Source of the DNA: Caldithrix sp.
GTDB lineage: Bacteria > Zhuqueibacterota > Zhuqueibacteria > Thermofontimicrobiales > Sulfurfontimicrobiaceae
Direction of reading: 5' to 3'
Assembly: GCA_020722815.1 (NCBI GenBank)
Contig: DYKB01000020.1
Location: 1-64,000 of the forward strand
Length of the DNA stretch: 64,000 nucleotides
In this document: positions 1-10,045 of the stretch, piece after piece
How positions within the stretch are numbered: position 1 is the first letter of the stretch
How the letters are laid out: the number at the start of each line of letters is the position of its first letter
Notes under the pieces: generated by a model
Databases searched by the model: none
What the model was told of the DNA's origin: nothing
The model's input: only the letters and a program-made list of their open reading frames with translations
Made by a program: the position numbers and the translations under genes

Positions 1-236
1 GCAACCAACCGGATGGGTCAAATCCAGCCAACGTTATCATTCTTAATCTTTTTCAGCGACAATGTCGGATGACAACATTCAATAAAGTGTTCACCCTTTT
101 CAGCAAAGCTGATCTTTTGATGAGGCGCCGTCGGCTTGAGAATATTCTGGCAGACTTTATCCACCGCTGCCCTGGACACAAAAAATGAAAATTGTTTGCT
201 TTCACCCGATGATCGGTTACCAGCCCAATTAATCAA
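1..236. other. No recognisable gene at the left edge
   Basis: A 72-codon minus-strand frame (18-236) begins with TTG immediately after the stop of the glycosidase gene, but its product has no motif that I recognise and it lacks a clear ribosome binding site. It could be a degraded 3' fragment of a gene that lies to the left. Confidence 0.3.
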
Positions 237-2411
237 CTATTTAATTTTTAACAACTTGCAAGCGAGATCACGTGATAAAGCCGGAATTTTAATGGATATC
301 CTCTCATCTGAATCAACGGTCACCGATTTCGTGTCCAAAATTTTTCCCTCATAACCATCCCACCATTCCAAACGATAGGTGCCCGGAAAAATTTTTTCCA
401 AGACCAAAACAAAATTTTCCGCCGGATGCGGATTTGCCTGTTTTGCTTTTTTCCAGGTATAATCCTGGTGCCGCAACCAGAGAAAATAATCGGTGGAATT
501 TTGCAGTCCCAAACAGCGGATATCGGCAAAATTCCGAATATGACAATTTTCAAATTTATAGTAAGTTATTTGAATCCAATCGCTTCCAGCGTTTTCTACC
601 CGTATTTTATGTTTACCGGCCGGAACCGGTATTGACCAGGTCTTATGATAACTCCCTTGAAATAACTTATGCTCTTTTTGCCAAACGCTGCGTTCCCATT
701 CTCCTTTTCCATTACCGAGTGGCAGGGATTTCTCCAACGCCAATTTTTCATCGAGATAAATTCGAAGACATCCCGAATCCGAAACCTGTCCAACATGCAC
801 GGCAAATTGGCCGGCATCACGATATTCCACCTCGAAAGTTGGTGGCTGACGAAGTTCCGGCTTTTTCAACCCATATAAATAGGCTGGAATTTCTTCTTTA
901 TGGTTGATTTGGCCGTCGGATTGAATGAGAAAATTTTGAATCGAATTTTTGCCCCAGGGCTTAAATGGCCACAGTGTCAGGTCTTTGGACGAATCTGCGG
1001 CGGTTATATCTTTAACAATTCGTGGTGAGGGATCAATCGGCTTTATTTTCCCCCCATTATTTAAAAAATCATGCGCATAATTTGTCAAAGCGTTAAAGTG
1101 AAAATAGAGATTATCCGGATCAATCAAATTATCCCACCACCAGGTTGCCGGAATAATGGGAGTCGGCAGGAAAAAACCAGCCCACAGGCCATTATGCAAA
1201 CCAATGTTTTGTGGATCATTTTCGCTGGTCTCTTTTGCGCCCCGATAATCGACACCAAATTCGCCAATCACATGTGGCTTGTGGTAATTCATCTCATGAC
1301 GCGTAATGATTGTCGAAAACGTTTCCGTCATATCCGGGACGTTGTAATGATGCGTTTGAGAAAAATCCAGTTCCGGAATTTCCCATATTTCAGGATAGCC
1401 GGTGCCGGAAAAACTGGTGGTGATCAAATGTTGCTGGGGATCCAACTGGCGTAAAAATTTAGCCATTTCTGCGTGCCACTGAACCACTTCGTCTCTTTTG
1501 CCGGCGGTTAAATCAACTTCATTCCAAAATTCCCATGCCAGCAAATTGGGATGATAGGCAAATCGACCGACGAGGTATCGCAATCGATTTTGATAATACT
1601 TTTTTGCGGCTGGATTGGTAAAAAATTCTTCAGGTTTTTCACAGGGGCCGCCATTCTTCGCATTGTACGGATTTTCCAGCCAGCGATTTTCCTGAAAATA
1701 GCCCCGACTGCGCTGAATCACCCCATGATAATCGATGCAGAGCATGAGATAAATACCATATTGCTCCGCCAGTTGGAATAATCTATCAAGACCTTCAGCA
1801 GCCGGTGAATTATAGCGACCAACACCAGTCGCTTTCCACTCTAGCGGAAAATTCCAGGGGCACATCCAGATGCGCGCGAAATTCAGTCCATTCTCCTGCA
1901 ATTTTTTAAAAAAGTATTCATAATTATCCGCCCAACAAACATTTTCGCCAATCAATCTGAGTGGTTTACCAGAATCGAATCGAAAGGTACTATATGATGT
2001 GGGATTCATTCGGATAAAGCCCGGCCGGCTGGAGGGTGTCACTTTAAACGAAAACGATTTAGTTTTTTGATTTTGCCCTTTTGAATTTATTGCGAAATAA
2101 ATTTGATAGGTACCAATTTCAGTCGGGGTATATCGAAATTGCCAAAACGATATATTTTCACCTGGTTTAAAATAAAAACAGGGAACAATCAATTCTTTTT
2201 GCGAGGGTGTCTCTAAAATTGCCTCAATCTGGATTTCATCGGGATTATAGGGATTGGTAATTTCCTGAAAAACTTCAAGTTGCGAGCTTATTGACTGGTA
2301 GCGCTCTACCTGGTCTGGTAAAGATGTTATTTTAATCGGAATATTCTCACCAAAAAGATTGGTAAATAAAATCACCAGGACGAGTTGCGTCAGACTTTTG
2401 ATCCGTTTCAT
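237..2411 (-). CDS. Secreted GH5-like (clan GH-A) glycoside hydrolase
   Basis: Predicted 724-residue exported glycosidase. Residues 1-21 form a signal peptide. Residues ~22-130 look like the immunoglobulin-like DUF5060 domain that often precedes GH5-type barrels. A TIM barrel follows at ~140-450 and a beta-rich tail at ~490-724. Within the barrel, EFWNEVD gives the likely acid/base Glu298 and VIGEFG the likely nucleophile Glu384, which is the clan GH-A arrangement (strands 4 and 7). WWWD after Glu384 would line the sugar site. Substrate cannot be told; beta-mannan or beta-glucan would fit. It is divergent from the TonB receptor across a 446-base gap, so the two may serve the same glycan. Family assignment is by motif only. 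Confidence 0.82.
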   Translation of the reverse strand: MKRIKSLTQLVLVILFTNLFGENIPIKITSLPDQVERYQSISSQLEVFQEITNPYNPDEIQIEAILETPSQKELIVPCFYFKPGENISFWQFRYTPTEIGTYQIYFAINSKGQNQKTKSFSFKVTPSSRPGFIRMNPTSYSTFRFDSGKPLRLIGENVCWADNYEYFFKKLQENGLNFARIWMCPWNFPLEWKATGVGRYNSPAAEGLDRLFQLAEQYGIYLMLCIDYHGVIQRSRGYFQENRWLENPYNAKNGGPCEKPEEFFTNPAAKKYYQNRLRYLVGRFAYHPNLLAWEFWNEVDLTAGKRDEVVQWHAEMAKFLRQLDPQQHLITTSFSGTGYPEIWEIPELDFSQTHHYNVPDMTETFSTIITRHEMNYHKPHVIGEFGVDYRGAKETSENDPQNIGLHNGLWAGFFLPTPIIPATWWWDNLIDPDNLYFHFNALTNYAHDFLNNGGKIKPIDPSPRIVKDITAADSSKDLTLWPFKPWGKNSIQNFLIQSDGQINHKEEIPAYLYGLKKPELRQPPTFEVEYRDAGQFAVHVGQVSDSGCLRIYLDEKLALEKSLPLGNGKGEWERSVWQKEHKLFQGSYHKTWSIPVPAGKHKIRVENAGSDWIQITYYKFENCHIRNFADIRCLGLQNSTDYFLWLRHQDYTWKKAKQANPHPAENFVLVLEKIFPGTYRLEWWDGYEGKILDTKSVTVDSDERISIKIPALSRDLACKLLKIK

Positions 2412-2857
2412 ATTCCAGCCCCTTAAAATCAGCTAAATCGTTTTCGTAGATTTAACAAAAAGATAACTTTTTTTAATCAAAAAATCAAGAGAATTTTTTA
2501 GAGATTTTATGAATTGGATTTAAAATTGTTTTCCTCTCCCGAGTCAGTTTGTGTCGATCAAACATTGAAATAACCAAAAACAAAATTTGAGGAAGATACA
2601 AACCTCAAATTCATCAATTCGAGCACTCATTTACAATAATTCTGATTTCATAAGTTGAATATTCTTCAAATATTACAGTAATTTCATGTAAAATTTGATA
2701 ATAATATCCTGCATTTGGGGGAATTTGATTGTATTCTGGAAAATATACCAGACACTTTTCGGATATAAAATTTTATTTTTTTACCGGCAGATCAATTTCT
2801 GCGGAAGATCAGGAATTTTTAAAGTCGAACATCATTTCAACCAGCATGAGGTGTTTT
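2412..2857. other. Divergent intergenic region
   Basis: AT-rich 446-base gap between the divergent glycosidase and TonB receptor genes. It must hold promoters for both, but no sigma-70 pair is convincing and no repeat or small gene was seen. Open frames upstream of 2858 are in frame with the receptor but have no signal peptide character. Confidence 0.4.
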
Positions 2858-5515
2858 ATGTCAGTGAAAAAGCGACTTCAAAAATTGTCATGGATGATTC
2901 TGGCAATTTTTTTTCTTCATCAAATTCTAACCAGCGTTCCGGCAGCCGACGTGTCAGGAAATCAATATGGTACCTGGGAGTTAACCGGCAGCCCCTATAT
3001 CATCCAGGGGGATATCATTGTGCCGGCCAGGCAAAAGCTGCTGATTGAACCGGGCACTATCATCAAATTCGCCGGATTTTATAAATTTATTATTTCAGGG
3101 GTATTGGTCGCCCGGGGTGAACCGAATAACCGAATCATTTTTACATCCATTCATGATAATGAAATGGGAATTAGTGGTTTTGATACCTCAGCGCAACAAA
3201 ATCCAACGCCAAATGATTGGAATACGATTCATTTTTTAAATACGGGAAACCAGCAACCATCGATTTTATCAAACTGCATTATCCGATTTAGTGCCCGGGC
3301 TATCCAATGCGATCAATCAGTGCCGACACTGGAAAACATCATCTTTGCCGATTGCGGCACCAGTCAGTTATCATTAAATGAACAACCTTTTAAAATAATG
3401 CCAGGACGTGATTATGTGATCCCGGTTAATGGAACTGACGCCGGTTCGACTCCGGAACTGTCCGTTCAACCAATTGTTGATATCGAAAATTTACTCAACG
3501 CTGAAGAATTTTCTTTTGGCGAGGTAAAAGTCATCTCGGCCGCTTTAAAGGAGCAGTCCCGTGAAGAAGCGCCGGCAATCATGACCGTCATCACGGCTGA
3601 TGAAATTAAAAAACGTGGTTACCGCTCCCTGCAAGAGGTACTTCGGGATGTGCCGGGGTTTGATATAAATGATAATGGGAACTGGGTGGATACCGGCATC
3701 CGGGGCGTCAATAGTAATGTCACCTATGGAAAGCACATTCAATACCTCCTGGACGGGCATGACATGGGTTTTAAGCAATTCACCCGGAACTTAATTTCGC
3801 CTTCATGGATTTCGATGGAAAGCATTAAGCGAATCGAAATTATTCGTGGACCCGGTTCAGCCTTATGGGGCGCCAATGCATTTCTGGGAGTTGTGAATAT
3901 CATCACCAAAGATGATGACGACATCCGCGAATTTGAAATTATTGCCCAGGGGGGCAGTTTTAATACTACCGGTTTGACTTTTCATAATGGGAAAAAAATA
4001 GGTGATAAAGGCCGAATTTTTACATCATTTTCTTTTTATGGCGATAATACCTCTGCCGGTCGAAAAATTCTGGAATGGTCAAAAATCGCTGGCGAGGATG
4101 TAAAGATTTCAAATGATAAAGAAGAAAATTATTCATTCCATTTCAAAGCACAATATAGTGACTTACAGTTTAAAGCGCATTTTGATCGTTATGATCCGTA
4201 TGCCCCCATTTCAACATTCAGTACAGGGGGAGCACAAACACGATTTATTACCGACCGCAAATTGGCCGGTTTAAGCTGGAAACCGGAGTTTAGGGGTATA
4301 AAAACGGAGTTCGAAATCACGTATCAAAAGTATCAATTTGGTAATGGTGCCCAGTACGAAGATAATCCGTATAACGGTTCGTTGCAATTATTGCCGCCAA
4401 CAGGCCAAAATCCCCATTTTATTCGCCCCATGGAAGCTTCAGACGATTTTCTCAAATTGAGCGCCCGCGCCAATCAAACCGTCAACTCCAAAATCTGGTG
4501 GATTGGGGGTATTGAATTTGAAAATTTGAATTCGATTCGATGGTACTATCCGGATGTCTTTGAGCAAGAGGGTTTGGACCGCCCCGAATTTACAGTACAA
4601 AGTGCTGCCATCTTCGCCGAAGGACAGTATAAACTCACCAGCGACATTTCCTCGACGTTTGGCTTGCGATACGATCATTATTCCATCTACGGCGGGGTGA
4701 CCAATCCGCGTTTGGGTCTGGTCTGGTCGTTGCCGAAGGGATTCTATTCAAAACTACTTTATGGCAAGGCTTTTAAAGCCCCTTCTTTGCATGAGCTTTA
4801 TTATTTTCGAAAAAATGCTTTTTATGGAAATCCGGAACTGGAACCGGAAAAAATTCACACCGGTGAAATTTTGATCGGTTATAATTTGCCAGGCAAGGCA
4901 TACATGAGTCTAAATTATTATTATTCCTATGCTTCAGACATTGTCAGCTATTTAAGCTATTCTGGAAATACGCCGCTGATTAGTGGTTCCAGTTTTCCAG
5001 AAAATCAACGTCCGGATGGTACCAAAAATTATTTTCAGCAGGCAAATTATGAAAATTATAAGTTGCAGGGATTCGAGTTCGAATCCAAGTTTTATCCAAT
5101 AAATAATTTGATTGTGACATTAAATAGTGCGATTAATTTTACCAAAAATAACGCCACCGGAAGTCGTTTATTCTATTCTGCAGAAAAATTTTTAGGATTT
5201 GGTGTTTCTTATATGGCACTTAAGCAAATGAATTTAAATTTGCAGGGGCGATATGTTGGCGCCAAACTAGTGCCTGAAAGTATCCTGAATGAACCGGGAC
5301 ATCCTTTCAATCCACTTGTTGATGAAACCCTTAAATCAGATGCATATTTTGTCACCGATTTGACAATCTATTTCCCTGGAATCGTTCGTGATAATTTTAG
5401 TCTGACATTTAAAATTAATAATTTATTCAATACTGAATATTACGATGCCGGAACAACCGTTTTATATGCCCAGATGCCCAGAAGCTTTTTTGTCACCTTC
5501 GGCTTGAAATATTAA
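2858..5515 (+). CDS. TonB-dependent outer-membrane receptor with N-terminal beta-helix domain
   Basis: 885-residue outer-membrane receptor. The frame is open from 2729, but the ATG at 2858 is preceded by GAGGTG and starts a proper signal peptide (residues 1-30), so it is preferred. Residues ~35-195 read as a right-handed parallel beta-helix (GTWELTGSPYIIQGDIIVPA, then short turns with alternating hydrophobics). This domain is not usual in TonB receptors. The plug follows at ~215-335 (ITADEIKKRGYRSLQEVLRD, later IEIIRGPGSALWGANAFLGV). A 22-strand-type barrel runs to the C-terminus, with EYYDAG and an aromatic final strand. Such receptors import siderophores, cobalamin or oligosaccharides by TonB energy. 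Flanking glycosidases suggest a sugar ligand, but this is inference. Confidence 0.9.
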   Translation: MSVKKRLQKLSWMILAIFFLHQILTSVPAADVSGNQYGTWELTGSPYIIQGDIIVPARQKLLIEPGTIIKFAGFYKFIISGVLVARGEPNNRIIFTSIHDNEMGISGFDTSAQQNPTPNDWNTIHFLNTGNQQPSILSNCIIRFSARAIQCDQSVPTLENIIFADCGTSQLSLNEQPFKIMPGRDYVIPVNGTDAGSTPELSVQPIVDIENLLNAEEFSFGEVKVISAALKEQSREEAPAIMTVITADEIKKRGYRSLQEVLRDVPGFDINDNGNWVDTGIRGVNSNVTYGKHIQYLLDGHDMGFKQFTRNLISPSWISMESIKRIEIIRGPGSALWGANAFLGVVNIITKDDDDIREFEIIAQGGSFNTTGLTFHNGKKIGDKGRIFTSFSFYGDNTSAGRKILEWSKIAGEDVKISNDKEENYSFHFKAQYSDLQFKAHFDRYDPYAPISTFSTGGAQTRFITDRKLAGLSWKPEFRGIKTEFEITYQKYQFGNGAQYEDNPYNGSLQLLPPTGQNPHFIRPMEASDDFLKLSARANQTVNSKIWWIGGIEFENLNSIRWYYPDVFEQEGLDRPEFTVQSAAIFAEGQYKLTSDISSTFGLRYDHYSIYGGVTNPRLGLVWSLPKGFYSKLLYGKAFKAPSLHELYYFRKNAFYGNPELEPEKIHTGEILIGYNLPGKAYMSLNYYYSYASDIVSYLSYSGNTPLISGSSFPENQRPDGTKNYFQQANYENYKLQGFEFESKFYPINNLIVTLNSAINFTKNNATGSRLFYSAEKFLGFGVSYMALKQMNLNLQGRYVGAKLVPESILNEPGHPFNPLVDETLKSDAYFVTDLTIYFPGIVRDNFSLTFKINNLFNTEYYDAGTTVLYAQMPRSFFVTFGLKY

Positions 5516-5756
5516 TATAAGCTTTTCCATAAGTAAATCAACTTACTTTCCGCTAAAACATTCCAATCAACACGCAAGCATCAGATACACATTAATTTGT
5601 CTTATTTATATCATAAATTCGCAAAAAAATTATAATTTTTATATTTAATAGAGATTTTTTTCGCTTAAATTGTCTAATAACTTATGAAAATTGGATGCAT
5701 AATATAAATGATAATAAAAGATCAAATAAAATCATTAATCGAAGGAGTGTTTAAAA

Positions 5757-6430
5757 ATGTTGAAAATCAAAATATTATGGCTGTTTCTGATCAGTGCCAA
5801 CATGGTTTTCGCTCAGACCAAATTAACTGAGTTCAAAAAAAACTGGACACAATGGCGCGGTCCAACAGGAAATGGAATCGCCCTGCAGGGTAATCCTCCC
5901 CTTGAATGGAGCGAAACGAAGAACATAAAGTGGAAAACCGAAATTCCAGGAAAAGGCTATTCCTCACCGATTATCTGGGGTGATCAAATTTTTCTAATAT
6001 GAAGACAAGTTAATACTTGTTCGGGATCATGAGGGCCCTTCAGCAATTTATGTACTGGATAAAAGGACAGGCAAGGATATCTGGAAAGCTGATCGGGATG
6101 AAATAGCCTCCTGGACAACGCCGCGAAAGGAGATTGCTGCGGCAAAAAACGCCTCGCAATGACAGGGTTTTGAATTTTCGGACAGACACTAATTATAGCC
6201 GTGAAAAAATTGAAGGAATCCCGGACCTTTTTACATCTCCGGTTGCTGTAAAAGATCGTATCTATGTTACTGGCAGAAAAGGACTTACAGCCGTCATTAA
6301 AGCAGGTGAGAAATTTGAAGTATTAGCATCCAACCAACTCAATAATAATTTTATCGCCTCCATGGCCACTATTGACGATGCAATTTATTTACGGGGATAC
6401 CAATATCTGTATTGTATTTCTGAAAAATAA
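5757..6430 (+). pseudogene. PQQ-type beta-propeller protein, deleted and frameshifted
   Basis: Remnant of a secreted PQQ-repeat (BamB-like) propeller protein. The first 81 codons (5757-6002) have a good ribosome binding site (GAAGGAG), a signal peptide and the family opening NWTQWRGPTGNG. The reading then breaks. A second piece in another frame (from ~6002) has VRDHEGPSAIYVLDKRTGKD and ends at WTTP. A third piece (~6200-6430) has DLFTSPVAVKDRIYVTGRKG and a natural C-terminus. About half of a usual ~420-residue protein is missing. A 34-base dispersed repeat sits exactly where the second and third pieces should join. Non-functional with high likelihood. Confidence 0.85.
6131..6166 (-). repeat. 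Half copy of the TCATTGCGAGG palindromic repeat
   Basis: ATTGCTGCGGCAAAAAACGC followed by CTCGCAATGACAGG matches, with one mismatch in 34, the reverse complement of the left arm of the repeat at 43091-43179. It lies inside the propeller pseudogene at the site of missing sequence. Confidence 0.75.
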
Positions 6431-6549
6431 TGATTATCTTTTCCACGTAATTCTGCAAATTTACATTTAACTTATCCAAAATTAACCGATACCACTGAAC
6501 CGCAACGAGATTCCTGACTGAAATTAATTCTTGAAAGGAAAATTCAAAA

Positions 6550-8709
6550 ATGCGAAGAATGCCCAAAATTCAACGCTCATCCTTGACTATCTTTTTCTTC
6601 ACCTTTATTTTTTTGAACGCCTTATCAACGACATCCTCTCCATCTGCTGAAAAAAAAATTGATCGGAAAGCCCTGGTTACTCGTCATCACCCGCACGTAA
6701 GCGCCCCCGACAAGCTATCGCCCTTCTCTGTCGGCAACGGTGAATTTGCTTTTACGGCTGATTTTACCGGACTTCAAACTTTCCCTGATTTTTATGATGA
6801 AACCGGCATTCCGTTAGGAACGCAATCACAATGGGGCTGGCACACCATTCCTGATAAGAATAATTATATTCTCGAACAGACCTATAAGCCATATAATACT
6901 TACGGTCGGTCGGTTTATTATGCTTCGGAAACCAACCATCCAGCCGCTCAATGGTTACGCGCGAATCCACATCGACTTCATCTGGGACAGATAGGTTTTC
7001 GAATAATGAAAAATGATAGCGAATCGATTCAAATTTCTGATGTTTCAGATATCCATCAAACCTTAAATCTCTGGGAAGGAATTATAAAAAGTCAGTTTAA
7101 AATCAGCCAAAAAAAGGTACAGGTCGAAACCTGTTGTCATCCAGCAGTCGATCAAATTGCCGTAAAGGTCAAATCAAAGCTTCTTCAAGAAAAGAAGGTT
7201 GAGATAGCATTCAATTTTCCGTCTGGTTCAACCTCATGGGGAAAACGCGCCGATAACTGGCAAACTCCGGAAAAACAGGAGACGATAATCATTAAGGAAA
7301 CGACAAATTCAGTTACACTCGAACGGAGATTGGCTGCTGATAAATATTATGTCGAAATCAAATGGATTGGCGTAGCAAAATTTAGCTGCCCGGATAAACA
7401 TCATTATCTTCTTTCGCCTGAGGATGCTGATGAATTTCAATTTACCTGTCATTTTTCACCAGAATTGATCGCAGCGTCGTCTCCCCGTTGCGGATTGACA
7501 TTCGATAATAGCCGGTCCCATTGGCAGAATTTTTGGGAAACCGGCGGCGCGATTGATTTTGCCGGGAGTAAAGATCCCCGCGCAAAAGAGCTGGAACGGC
7601 GAATGGTTCTTTCGCAATACCTCATGGCAATTCAATGTGCCGGTTCTTTACCACCTCAGGAAACGGGACTTACCTGCAATAGCTGGTATGGAAAATTTCA
7701 TTTGGAAATGCACTGGTGGCATGGTGTTCATTTTCCACTCTGGGGACGCGCTAAACTTTTTGAGAAAAGCCTCGATTGGTATCGAAATATTTTACGATCA
7801 GCCAAAATCAATGCCATTAAACAGGGGTACGCAGGGGCCCGTTGGCCGAAAATGGTTGGTCCGGATGGTCGAGAAAGTCCTTCCAGTGTCGGTGTATTTT
7901 TAATCTGGCAACAACCGCATCCAATTTATTATGCCGAACTTCTCTATCGAATTCAAAATGACCCTGCACTTATTCAGAAATATAAACAAATCGTTTTTGA
8001 AACAGCGGAATTTATGGCCTCCTACGCTGTTTGGGATGAGGGAAATAATCGCTACGTTCTGGGGCCGCCATTGATTCCAGCGCAAGAGATCTATAAACCC
8101 GAGAATACCCTGAATCCACCATTTGAACTTGCTTACTGGCGCTTTGGTTTGGAAGTTGCCCAAAAGTGGCGCGAACGTTCCGGCATTTCCCGAAGTGAAA
8201 AATGGGATCACCTTATTCAAAATCTCGCAAAACTTCCGGAACAAAACGGCCTATATCAGAATGCGGAAAATGCCTTAAATACTTTCGAAGATGAATTTCA
8301 CCGCAATGATCATCCCACTTTACTCGGCGCCTTTGGGATGTTACCCAATGCTGCCATAAACAAGGAAACCATGCGACGTACTTTAAAAAAAGTCCTGGAA
8401 ACCTGGAATTGGAAGCGTACCTGGGGGTGGGATTATCCATTAACGGCGATGACGGCCGCCCGGGTCGGCGAGCCGGAGCTGGCCATTGAGGCGTTACTAA
8501 TGGATGTTCAAAAAAATCGCTACCTGAATAATGGGCATAATTACCAGGATGACCGATTGACGCTCTATTTGCCGGGTAATGGTGGATTACTTACGGCTAT
8601 CGCCATGATGGCCGCCGGTTGGGATGGGGCGCCGGATATACCGGCTCCTGGATTTCCGAAAAATGGGAAGTGGGTAGTAAAATGGGAAGGGCTTTATCCG
8701 TTACCCTGA
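6550..8709 (+). CDS. Secreted (alpha/alpha)6-barrel glycosidase, GH65/GH95-like
   Basis: 719-residue exported protein with signal peptide to about residue 35. The N-terminal part (PFSVGNGEFAFTADFTGLQT) is the beta-sandwich start seen in GH65/GH95-type enzymes. The second half is a helical toroid with the conserved stretch LEMHWWHGVHFPLWGR and, later, WGWDYPLTAMTAARVGEPE. These match a group of FCB and planctomycete proteins annotated as GH65-like. The catalytic acid cannot be placed with certainty; the Glu in the HLEMHWWH segment and the Glu/Asp around NTFEDEFHRNDHP are candidates. The start is ATG at 6550 with AAGGAAAA upstream; ATG 6559 is an alternative. It may degrade an oligosaccharide released by the neighbouring glycosidases. 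Confidence 0.72.
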   Translation: MRRMPKIQRSSLTIFFFTFIFLNALSTTSSPSAEKKIDRKALVTRHHPHVSAPDKLSPFSVGNGEFAFTADFTGLQTFPDFYDETGIPLGTQSQWGWHTIPDKNNYILEQTYKPYNTYGRSVYYASETNHPAAQWLRANPHRLHLGQIGFRIMKNDSESIQISDVSDIHQTLNLWEGIIKSQFKISQKKVQVETCCHPAVDQIAVKVKSKLLQEKKVEIAFNFPSGSTSWGKRADNWQTPEKQETIIIKETTNSVTLERRLAADKYYVEIKWIGVAKFSCPDKHHYLLSPEDADEFQFTCHFSPELIAASSPRCGLTFDNSRSHWQNFWETGGAIDFAGSKDPRAKELERRMVLSQYLMAIQCAGSLPPQETGLTCNSWYGKFHLEMHWWHGVHFPLWGRAKLFEKSLDWYRNILRSAKINAIKQGYAGARWPKMVGPDGRESPSSVGVFLIWQQPHPIYYAELLYRIQNDPALIQKYKQIVFETAEFMASYAVWDEGNNRYVLGPPLIPAQEIYKPENTLNPPFELAYWRFGLEVAQKWRERSGISRSEKWDHLIQNLAKLPEQNGLYQNAENALNTFEDEFHRNDHPTLLGAFGMLPNAAINKETMRRTLKKVLETWNWKRTWGWDYPLTAMTAARVGEPELAIEALLMDVQKNRYLNNGHNYQDDRLTLYLPGNGGLLTAIAMMAAGWDGAPDIPAPGFPKNGKWVVKWEGLYPLP

Positions 8710-8765
8710 GCTGTCCGGGCACCATCTTAATAAAATACAGGACTGATAAGTGAGGAATTCAAGCC

Positions 8766-9635
8766 TTAATCATCAACCGCTGGATCAATATGAATCGTGG
8801 ATTCGATATTGAACTTTTCTCTCAATTCGCGTTCAATCTGATCGACCTTCGCATGGGCATCTTTCAGCGTGGTTTCTTCAGGGAAACAAACATGGAATGT
8901 CACTTCCTGATGCAGGCCATACCGATGGACATGGATATGATGAATATCCAATGTCTGGCCTGCGATTTTCAAAACTGTTTTCTTAATCTCTTTTTCCAGA
9001 AATTGATCCGTCTTTTCCCCCATTAAAGTGTTTGAAGTATCTTTGAAAATATCGTATGCTGCTTTCAGAATAAAAAAGGAAACAACAATACCCAGCCCAC
9101 CATCCATCCACCAGAAATATTCTCCTAATAATCCGCCGACTACGATTAATCCTGAAGCGATGGCATCACTGCGATGATGCCAGCCATCGGCCATAAGGGA
9201 TTGCGATTTTATTTTTTTACCTGCCCAGATGGAAAATCGCGCCACGGCCTCTTTTAAGAATACTGAAATTAAAAAGATGAGAATAGCGAGCCGGGTAAAA
9301 ATCACCGCTTGTTGATGCCTGAGTTGGCCGATTGAATCCACAAAAAATTTAAATCCCGCCAGCGCGAGAAGTGTGCTGATCACTACCGCCGCAATAACCT
9401 CGGCACGTCCATGCCCGAAAGGGTGTTTTTCATCGGCCGGCTTGCGGGCAATCCAGAAACCAAAAATTACCACCAGTGATGTTAAAGTATCAGATAAGGT
9501 GTGCCAGGCATCGGCAATCATCGCAACAGATTGACTTGTCATTCCGGCCCATAATTTCAGAAAAAAGAGCAGCAGGTTTATAATGGATGATAAACCACCT
9601 TCCACAATACCCAAATTTTCATTTTTTATCTTCAT
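8766..9635 (-). CDS. Cation diffusion facilitator (CDF) family efflux transporter
   Basis: 289-residue inner-membrane transporter that exports divalent metals such as Zn2+, Fe2+ or Mn2+ in exchange for protons. Six hydrophobic helices lie in the first ~210 residues. The metal-site motifs of the family are present twice, as MIADAWHTLSD in helix 2 and LMADGWHHRSD in helix 5. The cytoplasmic C-terminal domain (~210-289) has the His-rich IHHIHVHRYG typical of the metal-sensing dimer domain. Length is normal. It is convergent with the upstream glycosidase and has no evident functional partner here. Confidence 0.93.
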   Translation of the reverse strand: MKIKNENLGIVEGGLSSIINLLLFFLKLWAGMTSQSVAMIADAWHTLSDTLTSLVVIFGFWIARKPADEKHPFGHGRAEVIAAVVISTLLALAGFKFFVDSIGQLRHQQAVIFTRLAILIFLISVFLKEAVARFSIWAGKKIKSQSLMADGWHHRSDAIASGLIVVGGLLGEYFWWMDGGLGIVVSFFILKAAYDIFKDTSNTLMGEKTDQFLEKEIKKTVLKIAGQTLDIHHIHVHRYGLHQEVTFHVCFPEETTLKDAHAKVDQIERELREKFNIESTIHIDPAVDD

Positions 9636-9950
9636 GAAATTTCACCCGCATAAATTTTCTTTAAATTGATGATGCCACAAAAAAGTTTATCATTTTGGGT
9701 ATCCCCTTGAAAAACGAGAGAAGACCTTCGCCGTTTTTCTCATGAGATGCAGGATATTCAGTTCAATAACAGGACCTTCTGCTGAAAACCTCGCCGGTCT
9801 GAATTTTTACCCACTGATATTGAATCGATATAACATTAAAATGTTAAATGTATAAGAATTAATGATGTTCCGGTAATATTCAAACTGTATAGAATCCCGG
9901 CATAAATCAACTGAATCATCATTATTTCCCACCACAATTCATTTTTTTTC
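9636..9950. other. Intergenic region between divergent genes
   Basis: About 315 bases separate the CDF gene from the promoter of the downstream isomerase-like gene. No gene, repeat or hairpin of note was found. Confidence 0.4.
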
Positions 9951-9979
9951 TTGACAGCATTCATTTTATTTGATATATT
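9951..9979 (+). promoter_or_regulatory. Sigma-70 type promoter
   Basis: TTGACA (9951-9956) and TATATT (9974-9979) are separated by 17 bases, with the -10 ending 66 bases upstream of the ATG at 10046. This is a near-consensus housekeeping promoter and would drive the Tat-exported isomerase-like gene. Confidence 0.65.
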
Positions 9980-10045
9980 TCATTCAAGTTATTTATTTAC
10001 TACCTATCAACACTTCTATTTTATATACTTGTTTCGGGAGTTCAT

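Noticed and set aside
434..907. 157-codon plus-strand frame opposite the GH5-like gene
   Set aside because: It lies wholly antisense to a well-supported gene, lacks a ribosome binding site and has no recognisable domain.
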